From positions 1 to 34,402 of the forward strand of contig SXOX01000132.1 of the NCBI GenBank assembly GCA_005776585.1: 34,402 nt of DNA, given 5' to 3'. The notes below the pieces were generated by a model. It was not told the DNA's origin and did no database searches. It saw only the letters and a list, made by a program, of their open reading frames with translations. The position numbers and the translations under genes are program-made. The stretch comes from Pseudomonadota bacterium (GTDB lineage Bacteria; Myxococcota_A; UBA9042; GCA-2863065). Positions 16,489 through 28,400 of this stretch are shown in pieces (the stretch's first letter is position 1; every line of letters begins with the position of its first letter).

Positions 16489-19400
16489 GTCCCACCCGTC
16501 GCGCGGTCACAGACCGTCCCTGCGCGACAGTCGGCGTCGATGTAGCAGCCGAGAGCCCGTGGAACCAGGAGCGCCTCCGCGGACACGCGGACGTCGCCCA
16601 GGATCTCCTCGCTCACGCGGTCCACGGTGACGACGCGCACGTCGCGCGCCGTCGGCGGGAGCACGAGGTGGAAGCGACCGTCGGCGGAGACCGTGACGCG
16701 ACTCGAGACAACGCGCCGGGTCCCGGACAAGTAGACCGCGTAGGCCTCGACTCCGTCGCGAACGACCGCGCCGTCGCGATCCCACAAGCGCGCGATCAGC
16801 GCGATCTCGCCACCGCGGGTGCCGCTGGTGCGGACCTCGGTGAAGTGATCGAGCCGCGCCAGGACCCGCGAGGCGCGAATGGCGTCCCCGATGTCGAGGT
16901 GACCGTTGCCCGTGAGGTCCATGGCCGCGAGCTGGTCGTCCGTCGGACGGTCGAGGCCCGCGAGGACCCGCTGAATGAAGAGCACGTCGTCCGCCCCGAA
17001 GGCGCAGTCGGCGTTGGCGTCACCGCGCACGTTGCCGAAGCACATCGGGTCGAGGGTGCCCGCGGCGGCGATCATCGCGCGCGGCGGCGTGGTGCTCGGA
17101 CCGATGGGCGTGATGGAGTCCAGGGCCACGATCTTGGTGACGGTGCCGCCCATCGCGGAGACCCCGCTCTTGCTCGACAGAGTCGTGAACGCCACGTCGT
17201 AGACCTTGAGGTTCGCGCCCTTCTTCGCCGCACCCGTCGGATTGAGCGAGGCGTTGATGAAGATCTTGCCCGGCTGGCTGAGCCAGTTGGCGTTGAACGT
17301 CGCCCCGACGATGTCCGCTCCGACCGTGACGTTGGTCACCTGGAGAATGGACGAGTCGTAGGTCACCGTAACGTCGAAGGCGCCGAGTGCCTGGTCATTG
17401 GTGTTGCAGCGGCCTTCCAGCGTGAAGGCAGTGCTCGCGCCGCGGTCCTTGTACGCGAGGCCCGACGTGTCACCGAAGTCGAAGTCGCCTGCCGACGGCA
17501 AGAGATTGCAATCGGTCGCGGCTTCAGCCGGCGTGTTCATCTGGACGCCGACATCGCACGTGCTGAGGATGTCGACGCTGAACACCGTGGACTTGTTGCC
17601 GACGATGGTCGCCAGACCATTGGTGTCGATGGTCGCCGCCAGCGGCTCGATCGAGGAGAACGACAACAGCCCCGTGATGAAGCGCGTGCCGTCGAGGCGG
17701 CGGCGCGTTCCGTCACCGAGGACGCCCCACGCGGTGACCGTGCCCGTGCCGACGTTCTTGATTCCGGAGAATGTCGCTCCGCCGGAGAACGCGGCAGACA
17801 GCGCGATCACGCTCTCCTGCGCGCCGTTGACCGTGAAGTTGGCGATGGTCGTCGAGAAGCCACTGTTGTTAAAGACCACATCGATAGCGCCGTTGCCAAC
17901 CGCAGTCGCCGTGCGCGTCGCCTTGGTGAACGTCGCGACGTCGGCCTTGGGCGTCGTCGTCCCGGCCGCATACAGCGTGATCGTCGTCGCCGCGTCCTGC
18001 GTCACGTCTTGCTTGGTCCCGTCACTGAAGGTCATGAACGTCTCGAAGTTCACGTCCTCGTAGGTGCTCGTGCACTCGATCTTCGAGAGTGTCTTGTCCG
18101 AGATCCGCGGCTGGTTCGGCGTGTAGGTCTCGAACGTGTCCGCCGTGAGGCCCGTGGCCTTGACGACCGTGAACGCGACCTCGGCCGACAGCGTCGGGTA
18201 GTTGGAGACCTTCACGACGACGTTACCCGTCCCGGCGGACGTGCCCGTCGACGAGCACTTGCCGAGCGCGGTGCACGAGATGCGATCGGAGGCGTCCTTG
18301 GCGACGTCGTCGTACGTCGCCGAGGACGTGAAGTCGATCTGCGAGCCGTCCTGGTAGTTCACCTTGACGGTGAGCTGCTGGAAGCTCGGCAGACCCTTGA
18401 CCGTGTGCGCCGCGTCCGCGTCGCTCAGCGCGAGCTGCGCGGAGGCCGGCAGGACCGTGATCCCGGTCGGTGACGGGAGCTGGACCTTCACGTCCGTATC
18501 GCCTTGCGCCACGATCGTGCTGCCGTCCTTGAGCTCGGCGTGCGCCTTGGCGATGCCATCCGCCTGAGCGGTCAACAGGCCCGTCGAGGACGCGGTAAAG
18601 ACCGTCGCGTTGGTTGACGTGACGACAGTGGCCGTGTCACCCGTCAGGTTCATCTTGTTACCGTCGGCAAAATTACCGAACACGATGACCTGACAGGTCT
18701 GGAGGTAGTTCTTCATGAAGCCATTGACCGACGAGGTCATCTCGATGTTGCCAAACTCGGGCGACGGCTGCGGCGGATCGAGCGACTCGTTCTTCACCTC
18801 GCACGGAGCGACGACAGTCAGGTTCGAGAGCGTCGCGAAGCTCGCCGTGTTCACTGACAGCGAAGCCGTGGCCAGCTGCGTGCCCGTGGTGCCCTTGACG
18901 TTGACCGTATACGCGCCGTTCGTCGTGCCCGCGAGGACGCGCGTCGCCTGAGCGTAGGTGAGCTGCGCCGGCGGCGAGACGGTCACGCGGTCGGTGATGT
19001 CCATCTTGAACGACAGCGCGCCGTTGGCCCACCAGTGGACATACGCCGTGAGCTTGGCCGTCTGGACCTTTCCGGGTGCCGGGTAGTCCTTGATGCTCTC
19101 CAGGATGTCGTCGGTCAGGACGACCTCGTAGGACTTGGGTACGACGACCTCGACCTTGGTCGCGCCGGTGAACGTCCCGTGCGTGACGGTGACGGTATAC
19201 CAGGCACCGAACGTGGCCTGGTCGTACTTCGCCGTCGCCATGCCCGTCGCGCTGACATCGAGCAGGTTCCCGCCGTTCGAGACTGCGTAGGACGTCGCCG
19301 CGTGTGCGTTGAGCGCCACGGTCGTCGCGTCGTTGCGCACGCCGGTGACAATCAGCTGCGTCGAGTCGGCCGTCCCCGTGACCTCCTTCCAGTAGTAGAG

Positions 19401-22400
19401 CTGCGCGTCCGCGGTGCGCACGAGCAAGCCCGACACGTCGAGCTTCTTGGCCTTCACGTTGCCGGTCGTGGATACGCCGTCGCCGTCGCGCATGAACATG
19501 TCGGCGTTCGCCGCCATCGAGACGTTGTTGGTGTCGAAGAGATCGACGACCTTGGCGGTCACGAGCACGTCATTGCCCGGCACGAACGCAGCGCGCGTCT
19601 TGAACGTCACGATGGCGATGTTGACCTTGGCGCCCTTACCCGAGGCGTGGTCTGCGTCCTTGGTGAACTGATTGAACTTCAGCACGCCCGTGGTGTTTGC
19701 GTCTCCCGGCGGCGCATTGCTCGTCGGATCGGGGAACGGAATGCTCGCCGTACCCGCGGTCGCGGAGACGACCTCGAGCTTCGTCTTGTCGAAGGTGACA
19801 TGGATGTTGTAGCCGCCGAGCGTCTTGGTCCCCGTGTTCACGTAGATCGGCATCTGGAACGTCGACGTCGTGACGGCCGGCTCCCAGAGCGGAGAGATCG
19901 GCAGCTCGGCGCCCGTCTGGTTGGCCGCGAGCGCCAAGGCCGCGGGCCGCGCGACGGTCGTGAGCACACCCGAGACCGGCGGCAGGGAGCCCACGGTCGT
20001 GGCGACGCTCACCTGACCGGCCGCGTCAAACGCGCTGGCCGGCAGCGTGAATTCGATGACGCAGCGGCCGTCGGCGCCCGTGAGGCACGTGGCGGTCATC
20101 GAGACCGTGTTCCCACTGAAGGTCGCAGTGACCGTCGTTCCCGACTTGACCGGGCGATCGAAGGTGTCACGCACCTGGACGAAGATCTTGGAGGAGCGGA
20201 CGTCGTCATGCAGATCCGCGCGCGCGATCACCGCGTCGAGCTTGGCAGGCGTCATCGCCTGAATCTCCCAGCTGCTCGGCGGCGAGGTCGGGTTGACCTC
20301 GACCCACGCGGTGCCACCCAGGTTCGGGTCGGCCATACCGAAGTACTTTTGCTTGTAGGTTCCGTCGAGATTGTCGATGACCACGTTGGACGCGTGATTC
20401 GCGCTGATCTTGAAGGTCACCTCCGCGCCGCTCTGACCGGGTGACGGGACCGTACAGGTCGTCAGGTCGGTGTCGAGCGTGGCCGGATTGCAGTCGTTGT
20501 CGACGCCGTCGTTGCAGAGCTCCTTGAGCTTGGGCGCCGAGCAGTTGATGAAGCTGCCGTTGTCACACACCTCGGTGCCCGGCTCGCCGCACGCATTGCT
20601 GCACGCTTGGGTCACGCCCTCATCGACCGTCGTGTCGCAGTCATCGTCCTTGCCGTTGCAGGTCTCCGCCGAGCCGGTGGTGGCGGTCCAGTTCTCCGTG
20701 CTGGTGGCCGTGACACACTTCTCGCAGGAGTTGGCGGGGTTGACCGTGCCCTCGGCGTAACACGCGCCGGCGATCTTGCAGAAGCCCGCCGCGATTGCGT
20801 AGGAGCAGCCCGTCGTTGCCGAGCAGGAGTCCGTCGTACAGCTCAGTGCGTCGTTGCAGGCGCCGTCGTCAGGTGTGTTCACCGCGGTTCCAGGCTCAGC
20901 ACACGTATCGATCGTACACTCGTGCGCGTCGGCGACCGCGATCGGGGTGCCGGGCTTGCACTTCTTGATGACCACCGCGTCGCACGTCTCGAGACCGTCG
21001 CAGGCCTTGAGGTTGTCGCACTTGGCGTCGTTGGCCGCGTGAGTCACGACGTCATTGACCTCGTCGCAGGCGTCGTCGGTGCAGTCGATGCCGTCGTCGA
21101 GGACCGGCGCGGTGCCCGACTGACAGAGGCCCGTGCCCGTGTCGCAGGTTTCGGCGCCGTCGCAGAACTTCCCGTTGCTGCACGAGGCGTCCGACGAGCA
21201 GCCGAGGCAGGACGGACAGCCGGCCTGATCGACGGTGCCGGCGCAGAAACGAGCCGCCGTGCCCTCCACCGTACACTCGCTGCACTTGATCGACGTGGTG
21301 CAGGCGCTGTCGTTCTGCTTGGTCTCGGAACCACACTTGCTGGCATCGCAGGTCGCGACCTTCTCGGTGCCCTGGCACGACCCGGACGTGGCTGCGGGAC
21401 AGCTCGGCGCGGTCATGTACGACGCCGGGCAGACCGACGCAGACGAGCAGCATGCGGGGTTCGAACCGTCGTTGACGCAGCAGTAACCGTTTCCACAGTA
21501 GTTCGATGCGCAGTCGGAGGGCTCGTCACAGGCGGAGCCGTCGGGCAAGTCCGCGGCGCACCCGGTGGGCTCGCAGTGGCACGACGCCGTGCAGCTGCTG
21601 TCACCGACGCAGCCAGTCGCGCAGGCCGGCACCGACTGAATGGCCAGGCCCGAACAGGTCTGATCGGGGTAGCACCCGCACGTGACTGCCGTGACCGACG
21701 CATCGCACGCGGAGTCATCCTCGGTCGTCACGGTCTCGCACTTATTCGCGGTGCAAGTCCCGACGCCTTTGTTGCCCTGGCACGTCGTCGTCGAATTGCA
21801 CACCGCCGCGGTGGTGAACGTCGTGGGGCAGTCACCCGAGCCCGAGCAGCAGGTGCCCGTCGGGCCGTCGCAGCAGAAGCCGTTGTCGCAGTAGCCCGAG
21901 TTGCACTGACCGGCCGTCGTGCACGGCGAGCCGTTGGCGAGCTTACCTTGGCAGGTTCCGCCGACGCAGGCACAGGTGGCGGTGCAGTCGTTGCTGGTGC
22001 TGCACGCAGTGGCGCATGCGGGAGCGGTCTGGTCCGAGCCACCGGGGCAATTGACCGGGTCGAAGCAGCCGCACTCCTTGGCCTGGCCGGTACACGCCAC
22101 GTCGTCCTCGACCAGGGCCGAGCCGCACGTGAAGCTGACACACGTCGGATCCTTACGAGAGCCCTGACAGTTCGCCTGGTTGTCGCACTTGGCCGCCTCG
22201 GTGAACGAGGCGGGGCACGACGCCGCCGTGTTGCAGCACGTCCCGCCGTTACAGCAGATGCCGTTGTCGCAGTGGTCGGCGACGCACATCGTCTTGCGGC
22301 CGCACGTCTGACCGTTGGGCTTGTCCTGAACACACTTGTCGGTGTTGCCCGAGCCGGCGCCCGTGTCGCAATAGGCCGTCGCATCGCACTTGGCGTCGCT

Positions 22401-25400
22401 GGCGGCGAAGTCGATGTTGCCAAGCCCGTCGAGCACCTTGCAGCTCGTGGGACACGTGGGCGTCGTCTGAGTCAGCTGACCATCGCAGCTCGCGGGAGCA
22501 AACAGGCCGCAGTCGTTGGCGACCGTAGACGCCGTGCATCCGGTGTCATCGTCCACTGAGGTCGAGCTGCACTGATTGCTCGAGCACACCTTGTCCTTGC
22601 GCGTCCCGGTGCAAGTCGCCGGGGTGGTGCAGGTGGAGGTCGCCGCGTAGGTCGACGGACAGTTGTCCGCGATCTGACAACAGTCGCCCGTCGCGCAGCA
22701 GTAGCCGTTCTTGCAATGCCCGCTCACGCAGTCGTTGGGCTCGTCGCAGGCCTGTCCGTTGGGCAGGTCCGGCGTGCAGCCGCCGGTGTCGCAGTGGCAG
22801 CCCGCGTCGCAGGCGCCCTCGCCGCAGGTGCTCGGGCAGGTGGGCTTCAGCTGGTCGGCCAAGCCCGTGCAGTAGATCGCCGGGGCACAGCCACACTCGT
22901 TTGCCTTGGTCGTGGCCGAGCACGCAGTGTCGTCGGGGACGACCTCCGTCTTGCACTTGTTCGCGGTGCAGGCGCGCGCGACGCGGGTGCCCTGGCATTC
23001 CGCGACGTTGTTGCAGGTCTTGGGACCTTCCAACGTCCCGGGGCAGTCGAGCGCGACGTTGCAGCAGAGCTCACCCGCGACACCGGAGCAGCAGAAGCCA
23101 TTCGCGCACAGGTTGCCGCTGCACTCCTTGGCGGAGGTGCAGGTCTGACCGTCGGCCTTGAGCGCGGAGATGGACACCGAGCCGTTGAGCAGTCCGCCCT
23201 TGTCGGTCGCGCCGTCAGCGATCAGGTAGAAGGTGCCCGGACCCATCTGCAGGTCGAGAGTCTCGCCTGCGGCGCCACCGACGGCGTCCACGCAGCCGAT
23301 ATCCGTCGTCTGGTCGCCGCAGGTCCCCGCGGTGGCGGGCCGCGCGTACAGGACGGTGTCGACCGCCGTTCCCGCGAGCGTGAGCGTCACGCGACGCTTC
23401 TGCGCCAGGGTGAGCTTGTAGGCGTAGTCCAGACCGCTCGCGCCACCGCAGGAGCCGAAGAGGTCGTTGGTGAGGCAGCTCGTATCCGCGGTCAGCGTGA
23501 CGGTCTTCGGAGTACCCGCCACGACGGTCGCGTCGTCGCCCAGGTCCTTGGGATCGGCGCAGGTGTCGCCGAGCTTGGCGTTGGTCGCCGAGCCGGTGAC
23601 CGCCATCTCGAAGCGCTTGAGGACGCCGTCGGTGCCGGTGACCGTGTCGCAGACCTCGATGGTGTAGACCCCGTTCGGGGCGTCGCCGAACGCCTTGCAG
23701 AAGTCGGCCGGGTAGCTCACGCCATAGGTGTTGTTCGAGTCGACCTTGAGGTTGCCCTGGTTGACGAGCAGGTCGAACTTGCGCCCCTTCGGGGTCGTGA
23801 GCGTGATGGAGAGATCGCCGATCGAAGCGTGTGCGATGTCGACACGCGCGGCCAGGTTGGCCACGTACGGCGCGGTAGTCGAGACCGAGACCGTGGCCTT
23901 GGCGCAGATGCCTCCCGTGATGATGGCCGTGTTCAGCGTGCCGGAGTCGACCAGCGTGCAGTCTGGCGTCGCACAGATCTTGGTGCACGTGCCGAGGGTC
24001 GGACCGGCGGTTCCGCCGACACAGGCGTCCTGCGAGCCGCACTGGTTGTCACCCGCGTTGTAGGCGTGGGCGCCGCCGCACTTCTGACCGGCGCACGACG
24101 CGACCGGCAGCGCGTTGGAGCACGCGCCCTTGCCGCCGTCGGCCAGCGGATCGCAGACGTTCTGCGTGCACGGGTTCGTGTCGTCGCAGCTCGGCGGCGT
24201 CCCGCTGATGCAGCCCGTCGCCCCGCAGGTCTCGAGACCATCGCAGAACTTCTTGTTGCTGCAGAAGCTGTCATCCGGCGTATGCGTCACCTGGTTGAGG
24301 CCCTCGTCGCATACGTCGATGGTGCAATCTACGGCGTCCGGAACGGTCGGCGGAGGACCGAACTTGCAGCCCGCGGTGGGATCGCAGACCTCGGAGCCCG
24401 AGCAGAACGGCTCGACCTGGCAGAGCGCGTGATTGGGCGTGTGCGTCACGCCCTTCACCGGGTCGCACGCGTCGTCGGTGCACGCCACGCCGTCGCTCGT
24501 CGGGAGCGGCGTCCCTTCGACGCAGCCCTTGACGGGATTGCAGACCTCATCGCCATCGCACTGGTTGTTGTCGGAGCACGCTGCGTGGTCCGGGGTGTGG
24601 GTGCTGGTCTTGGTGGTCTCGTCGCAGCCGTCGACCGTGCACGGGAACCCGTCATCGACGCCGATGGAGTAGGTCATATCGGGCTGGAGCGCATCCGAAA
24701 TGAAGTCGTCGATGGTAAAGCCGCCGGTGATGGGCCCGTTGGCGCCGCAGACCTCGCGAATCTGAACCTTCATCTTGGTCGTCGCGGCGATGCAGCTCGC
24801 GCAGACGTGATCGGCGATGGTGCCGGGCCCGTTAAGGGTGAGGTTGCCGACATCGCGGCGAATACGCCAGACACCGATCGTCGAACCAAATGCCGACTTG
24901 ACGACGGCGGTGTCGACGAAGGCCTTCTGGTGAGCCGCCGCACCGGTCGTCGTATCGCCCGTGTACCACTCCCAGCCGTACTTCTTGTTCAGAACAGTGT
25001 CCAACATGAAGATCTGAGTCGTGCAGTCGTTCTGGGCGTCGAAGGCCGCGATCTTCACGAGGATCTCGAAGTCGCCCGTGTAGAAGTAGTTGGACTCGAC
25101 CTTCGCCTCGATGTTGCCCTTGGCCGCCTTGAAGATCAGGCCCTGGGCCCCAATCGTCACGGTGCCCGTGGGCTTCCAGATGGTCAGGTCCAGCGCCGGC
25201 TTGGAGAAGTCGTCCGACGGCTTGCGGATGCAGTCGACGTCCGTCTCCGAGGAGCAGAACTCGACGCCATTGCAGAACAGCTTGTCGTCGCAGATCGTGT
25301 TCTTCTTGAGTCCCTGGCAATTGCCCTTGCCGTCGCACAGGTCGCTCGTCGTGCAGGTCTTGCCGTCGTCGCACTTCTTGTTGGCCGGCGCGAACTGCGG

Positions 25401-28400
25401 GCTGCACACGCCGGTGCTCGGGTTGCAGAGATTGGCCATGCATGGGTTGGTGCTGGGCAGGCAGGTCACCGGCGTGCCCGAACACTGGCCATTGACGCAG
25501 TCATACGTGATGCACTTGTTAGTCACCGGCAACGTGTTGCAGTCCGCCGCCGCCGTACATGAGCAACCCGTCGCCTTCTTGGTGGCCGAGATGCACGCGC
25601 CGTCGAGACAGGAGTAGCTCTCGGTGCAGTATTCGGGGATCTGCGGCTGACACGACGCGCCGTTCTTGACGAACGTGTCGAAGAAGCACTTGCCAGTGAC
25701 GTCATCGCACTTGCCGGCCGCGCAAGCGTCGTCGTTGCACTGCTCGCACTGCAAGGGATCGGTCTTGCTACAGCACACCTTGCCGAACGGACAGTTCGGG
25801 TCGGTCGTACCTTTGCATTGGCCGAAGCCATCGCATTGGTCGTTGATGGTGCACTTCGACAGGTCATCGCACGTCGTTCCCGCGGCCGCCGGAACCGTCT
25901 CGCAGCAGCCGGCGCCCGTGATCGGGTTGCAGGTCGTGTCGCGGCAGACGTTGCTGAAGCACGCGTTGGTGCTCTTCTCGCAGATCCAGCCGGTACCTGG
26001 CTTCTTGTCGCAGTAGCCGGCGGCCGTGCAGACGAACTGACCCTTGCACGTCGACCCGTACTTGTCGTTGCATTGCTTGTCGGTCGTGCACTCGCACTCG
26101 GGCTTGTAGGTCGCCGAGAAGCAGAAGCCCGCCTTGCACTTGTAGTCGACCTTGCACGGGTCCGGATCCTGCGGCGCGCAGGCCTTGCCGTTCATGATGT
26201 CGGCGTCGTGGTGTAGGACGCCGAAGCCATCACACCAGTCCTGCGTACAGCCGTTGCCGTCGTCGCACTTAGGACCGCCATTCGAGGGGCAGAAGGCGCA
26301 CAGTGTGCCCTTGTCCGGGTCACAGCCGACCTGCTTGGCGCCCGTGCACTTGCCGGTGTCACACGAATCGAAGATCGTGCAGTTGTCGAAGTCGTCGCAC
26401 CACACGCCGTTCTCGCGGTTGTTCTCGACGCACGCGCCGTTGACCGGATTGCACTCGAAGATGGAGCACATGTTCGGGTTGAGGGCGTTCTCGACCTCGC
26501 AGGTCTGCTCGGTGTTCGCGATCTTGACGCAGGTCTTGTAGTTGGAAGCTGACGCATTCGAGAGCTGGCACTCGTAGATGCCCTCGCACCGATTCGGGAA
26601 CAGGGTGCCGCACTCCAGATCCGAGTCGCAGTGGTTGCAGCCCGCGATGATACCGCCGACGCAGGCGCCGAGCGCATCGCACTTGTAGTCGGCCCAGCAC
26701 ACGCCCGGGTTCCACTTGGGGTTGCAGGCGACGCCAACGGTCGGGGTGTGCGTGCACTTGCTGGAGCCGGCCGGGCACTGGTCGAAGGTGCACGGATTGC
26801 CGTCGTTGCAGGACGGGCACTGGCAGCCCTGCGTACCGGAGCAGCCGCCGGAGCCGTCGCACTGGTCGCCCGTCGAGCACGGGACATTGTCATTACATGC
26901 CGTGCCCTTGGGGAAGTTCGAGATCGCGCAGTTGCCCGTGGACGAATCGCAGAAGCCCGTTCGGCACTGATCGCTGCCGCCACAGGTCGTCGTCCCGCCC
27001 GCGGTGCAGATGTGGACCGACTCCAGGGTGTTGCCGAAGATCGGGTCCTTCAAGGTCCAGTCGATGCAGGTCTGCGAGACGCACCCACCAGAGCCGTTGC
27101 AGTGCTCGCCCGTCGTGCACTTGTTGCCGTCGTCGCAGTAGTTGGTCGGGCTGACACCGGTCGGCTTGCCGTACCAGTTCGTGTCGGTGTTGACGCCGGC
27201 CTTGTTGAGGATGTCGCAGGTCGCGCTGTGCTTGTTGATCGAGCGACAGGAGGCGTACTGACACTGATTCCCCGGCTGTGTGCACGGCGCCACGGTCTGG
27301 AAGACGCACTTGGAAGCGGAGCAGGCGTAGTAGCCGTTGCACGCGCTGGCGTCGTTGAAGCAGTCGCAGTCGTTGTCGGAGCCACAGTTGTCCGTCAGGT
27401 TGCGATCGTGATCCTTGACGCAGGTGCTCGCGCCATCGCAGTGATCGCCAACGGTGCAGATGTCGTTGTCAGTACATCCGTAGCCCGGCGGCCGCGGGTT
27501 GTAGCAGGAGCCACCCTCACAGAAGTCCTTCGTGCAGGTGTTTCCGTCCGAGGAGCACGACTTCGAGTTGTTGTAGGTCTGGCACTTGTCGTTGCCCTCG
27601 TCGCAGGGGTTGTCCGTGCACGGGTTGCCGTCCTCGCAGTCACGCGCGGTATAGACACAGCCCGATGACGTATTGCAGCTGTCATGCGTGCAGTACTTGT
27701 CGTCATTGCAATCGACGGTCTTCTTGTCGCAGGTCCCGTCGATACAGTGCTCGTCATAGGTACACGCGTTGCCGTCGGGGCAGTCCTTGCGCGGGTTGTT
27801 CGGGACGTTCGGATGCACGCAGTCGCCGTTGCTGCAGTAGTCCTGCGTGCAGACGTTGCCGTCGTCCTTGCAATTATTGGCCGCGCCCGTCGGCGGGTGA
27901 ATACAGCTTCCGCTCACGCAGTAGTCCTGCGTGCACACGTTGCCGTCATCGGGGCAGGACGAGGCGTCGGCGCGGACGTTGTGGTAACAGCCAGAGCTGG
28001 CGTCACAGCCGTCGTCGGTGCACGGGTTGCCATCGTTGCACGAGATGCCGTCGTGCTGGCAGTCGCCCTTCCAGTCGCAGTCGTCGTCGGTGCAGACGTT
28101 GTTGTCGTTGCAGTTCTTGCTCGGGTGCGAGCATGAGCCGTTGATGCACTCGTCGTGCGTGCACAGGTTCGTGTCCGGCGTGCAGCCGGTCCCGTTGGAC
28201 TTGTTGGTGTTGACGCAGTTGCCGGTGTCGCCGTCGCAGTGCGAGTTCTTGCACTGGTTGCCGCTGATGCAGATCTTCGGCGTGTTCACGCAACCGCCCG
28301 CGACGCAGCTGTCGTTGGTGCACTTGTCGTTGTCATTGCAGTTCTTCACGGAAGCGTAGGTGCAGTCTCCGCCCTGGCAGGTGTCGCCCAGGGTGCAAAG

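Noticed and set aside
16473..16560. MYXO-CTERM or other C-terminal sorting signal at the end of giant A
   Set aside because: The tail is a Cys-rich segment ending in CRAP with no hydrophobic helix and no basic cluster typical of such signals.
16668..25562. Plus-strand frames of 340-950 codons opposite giant A
   Set aside because: Same antisense shadow effect; the minus-strand frame has clear, repeated domain structure while these do not.
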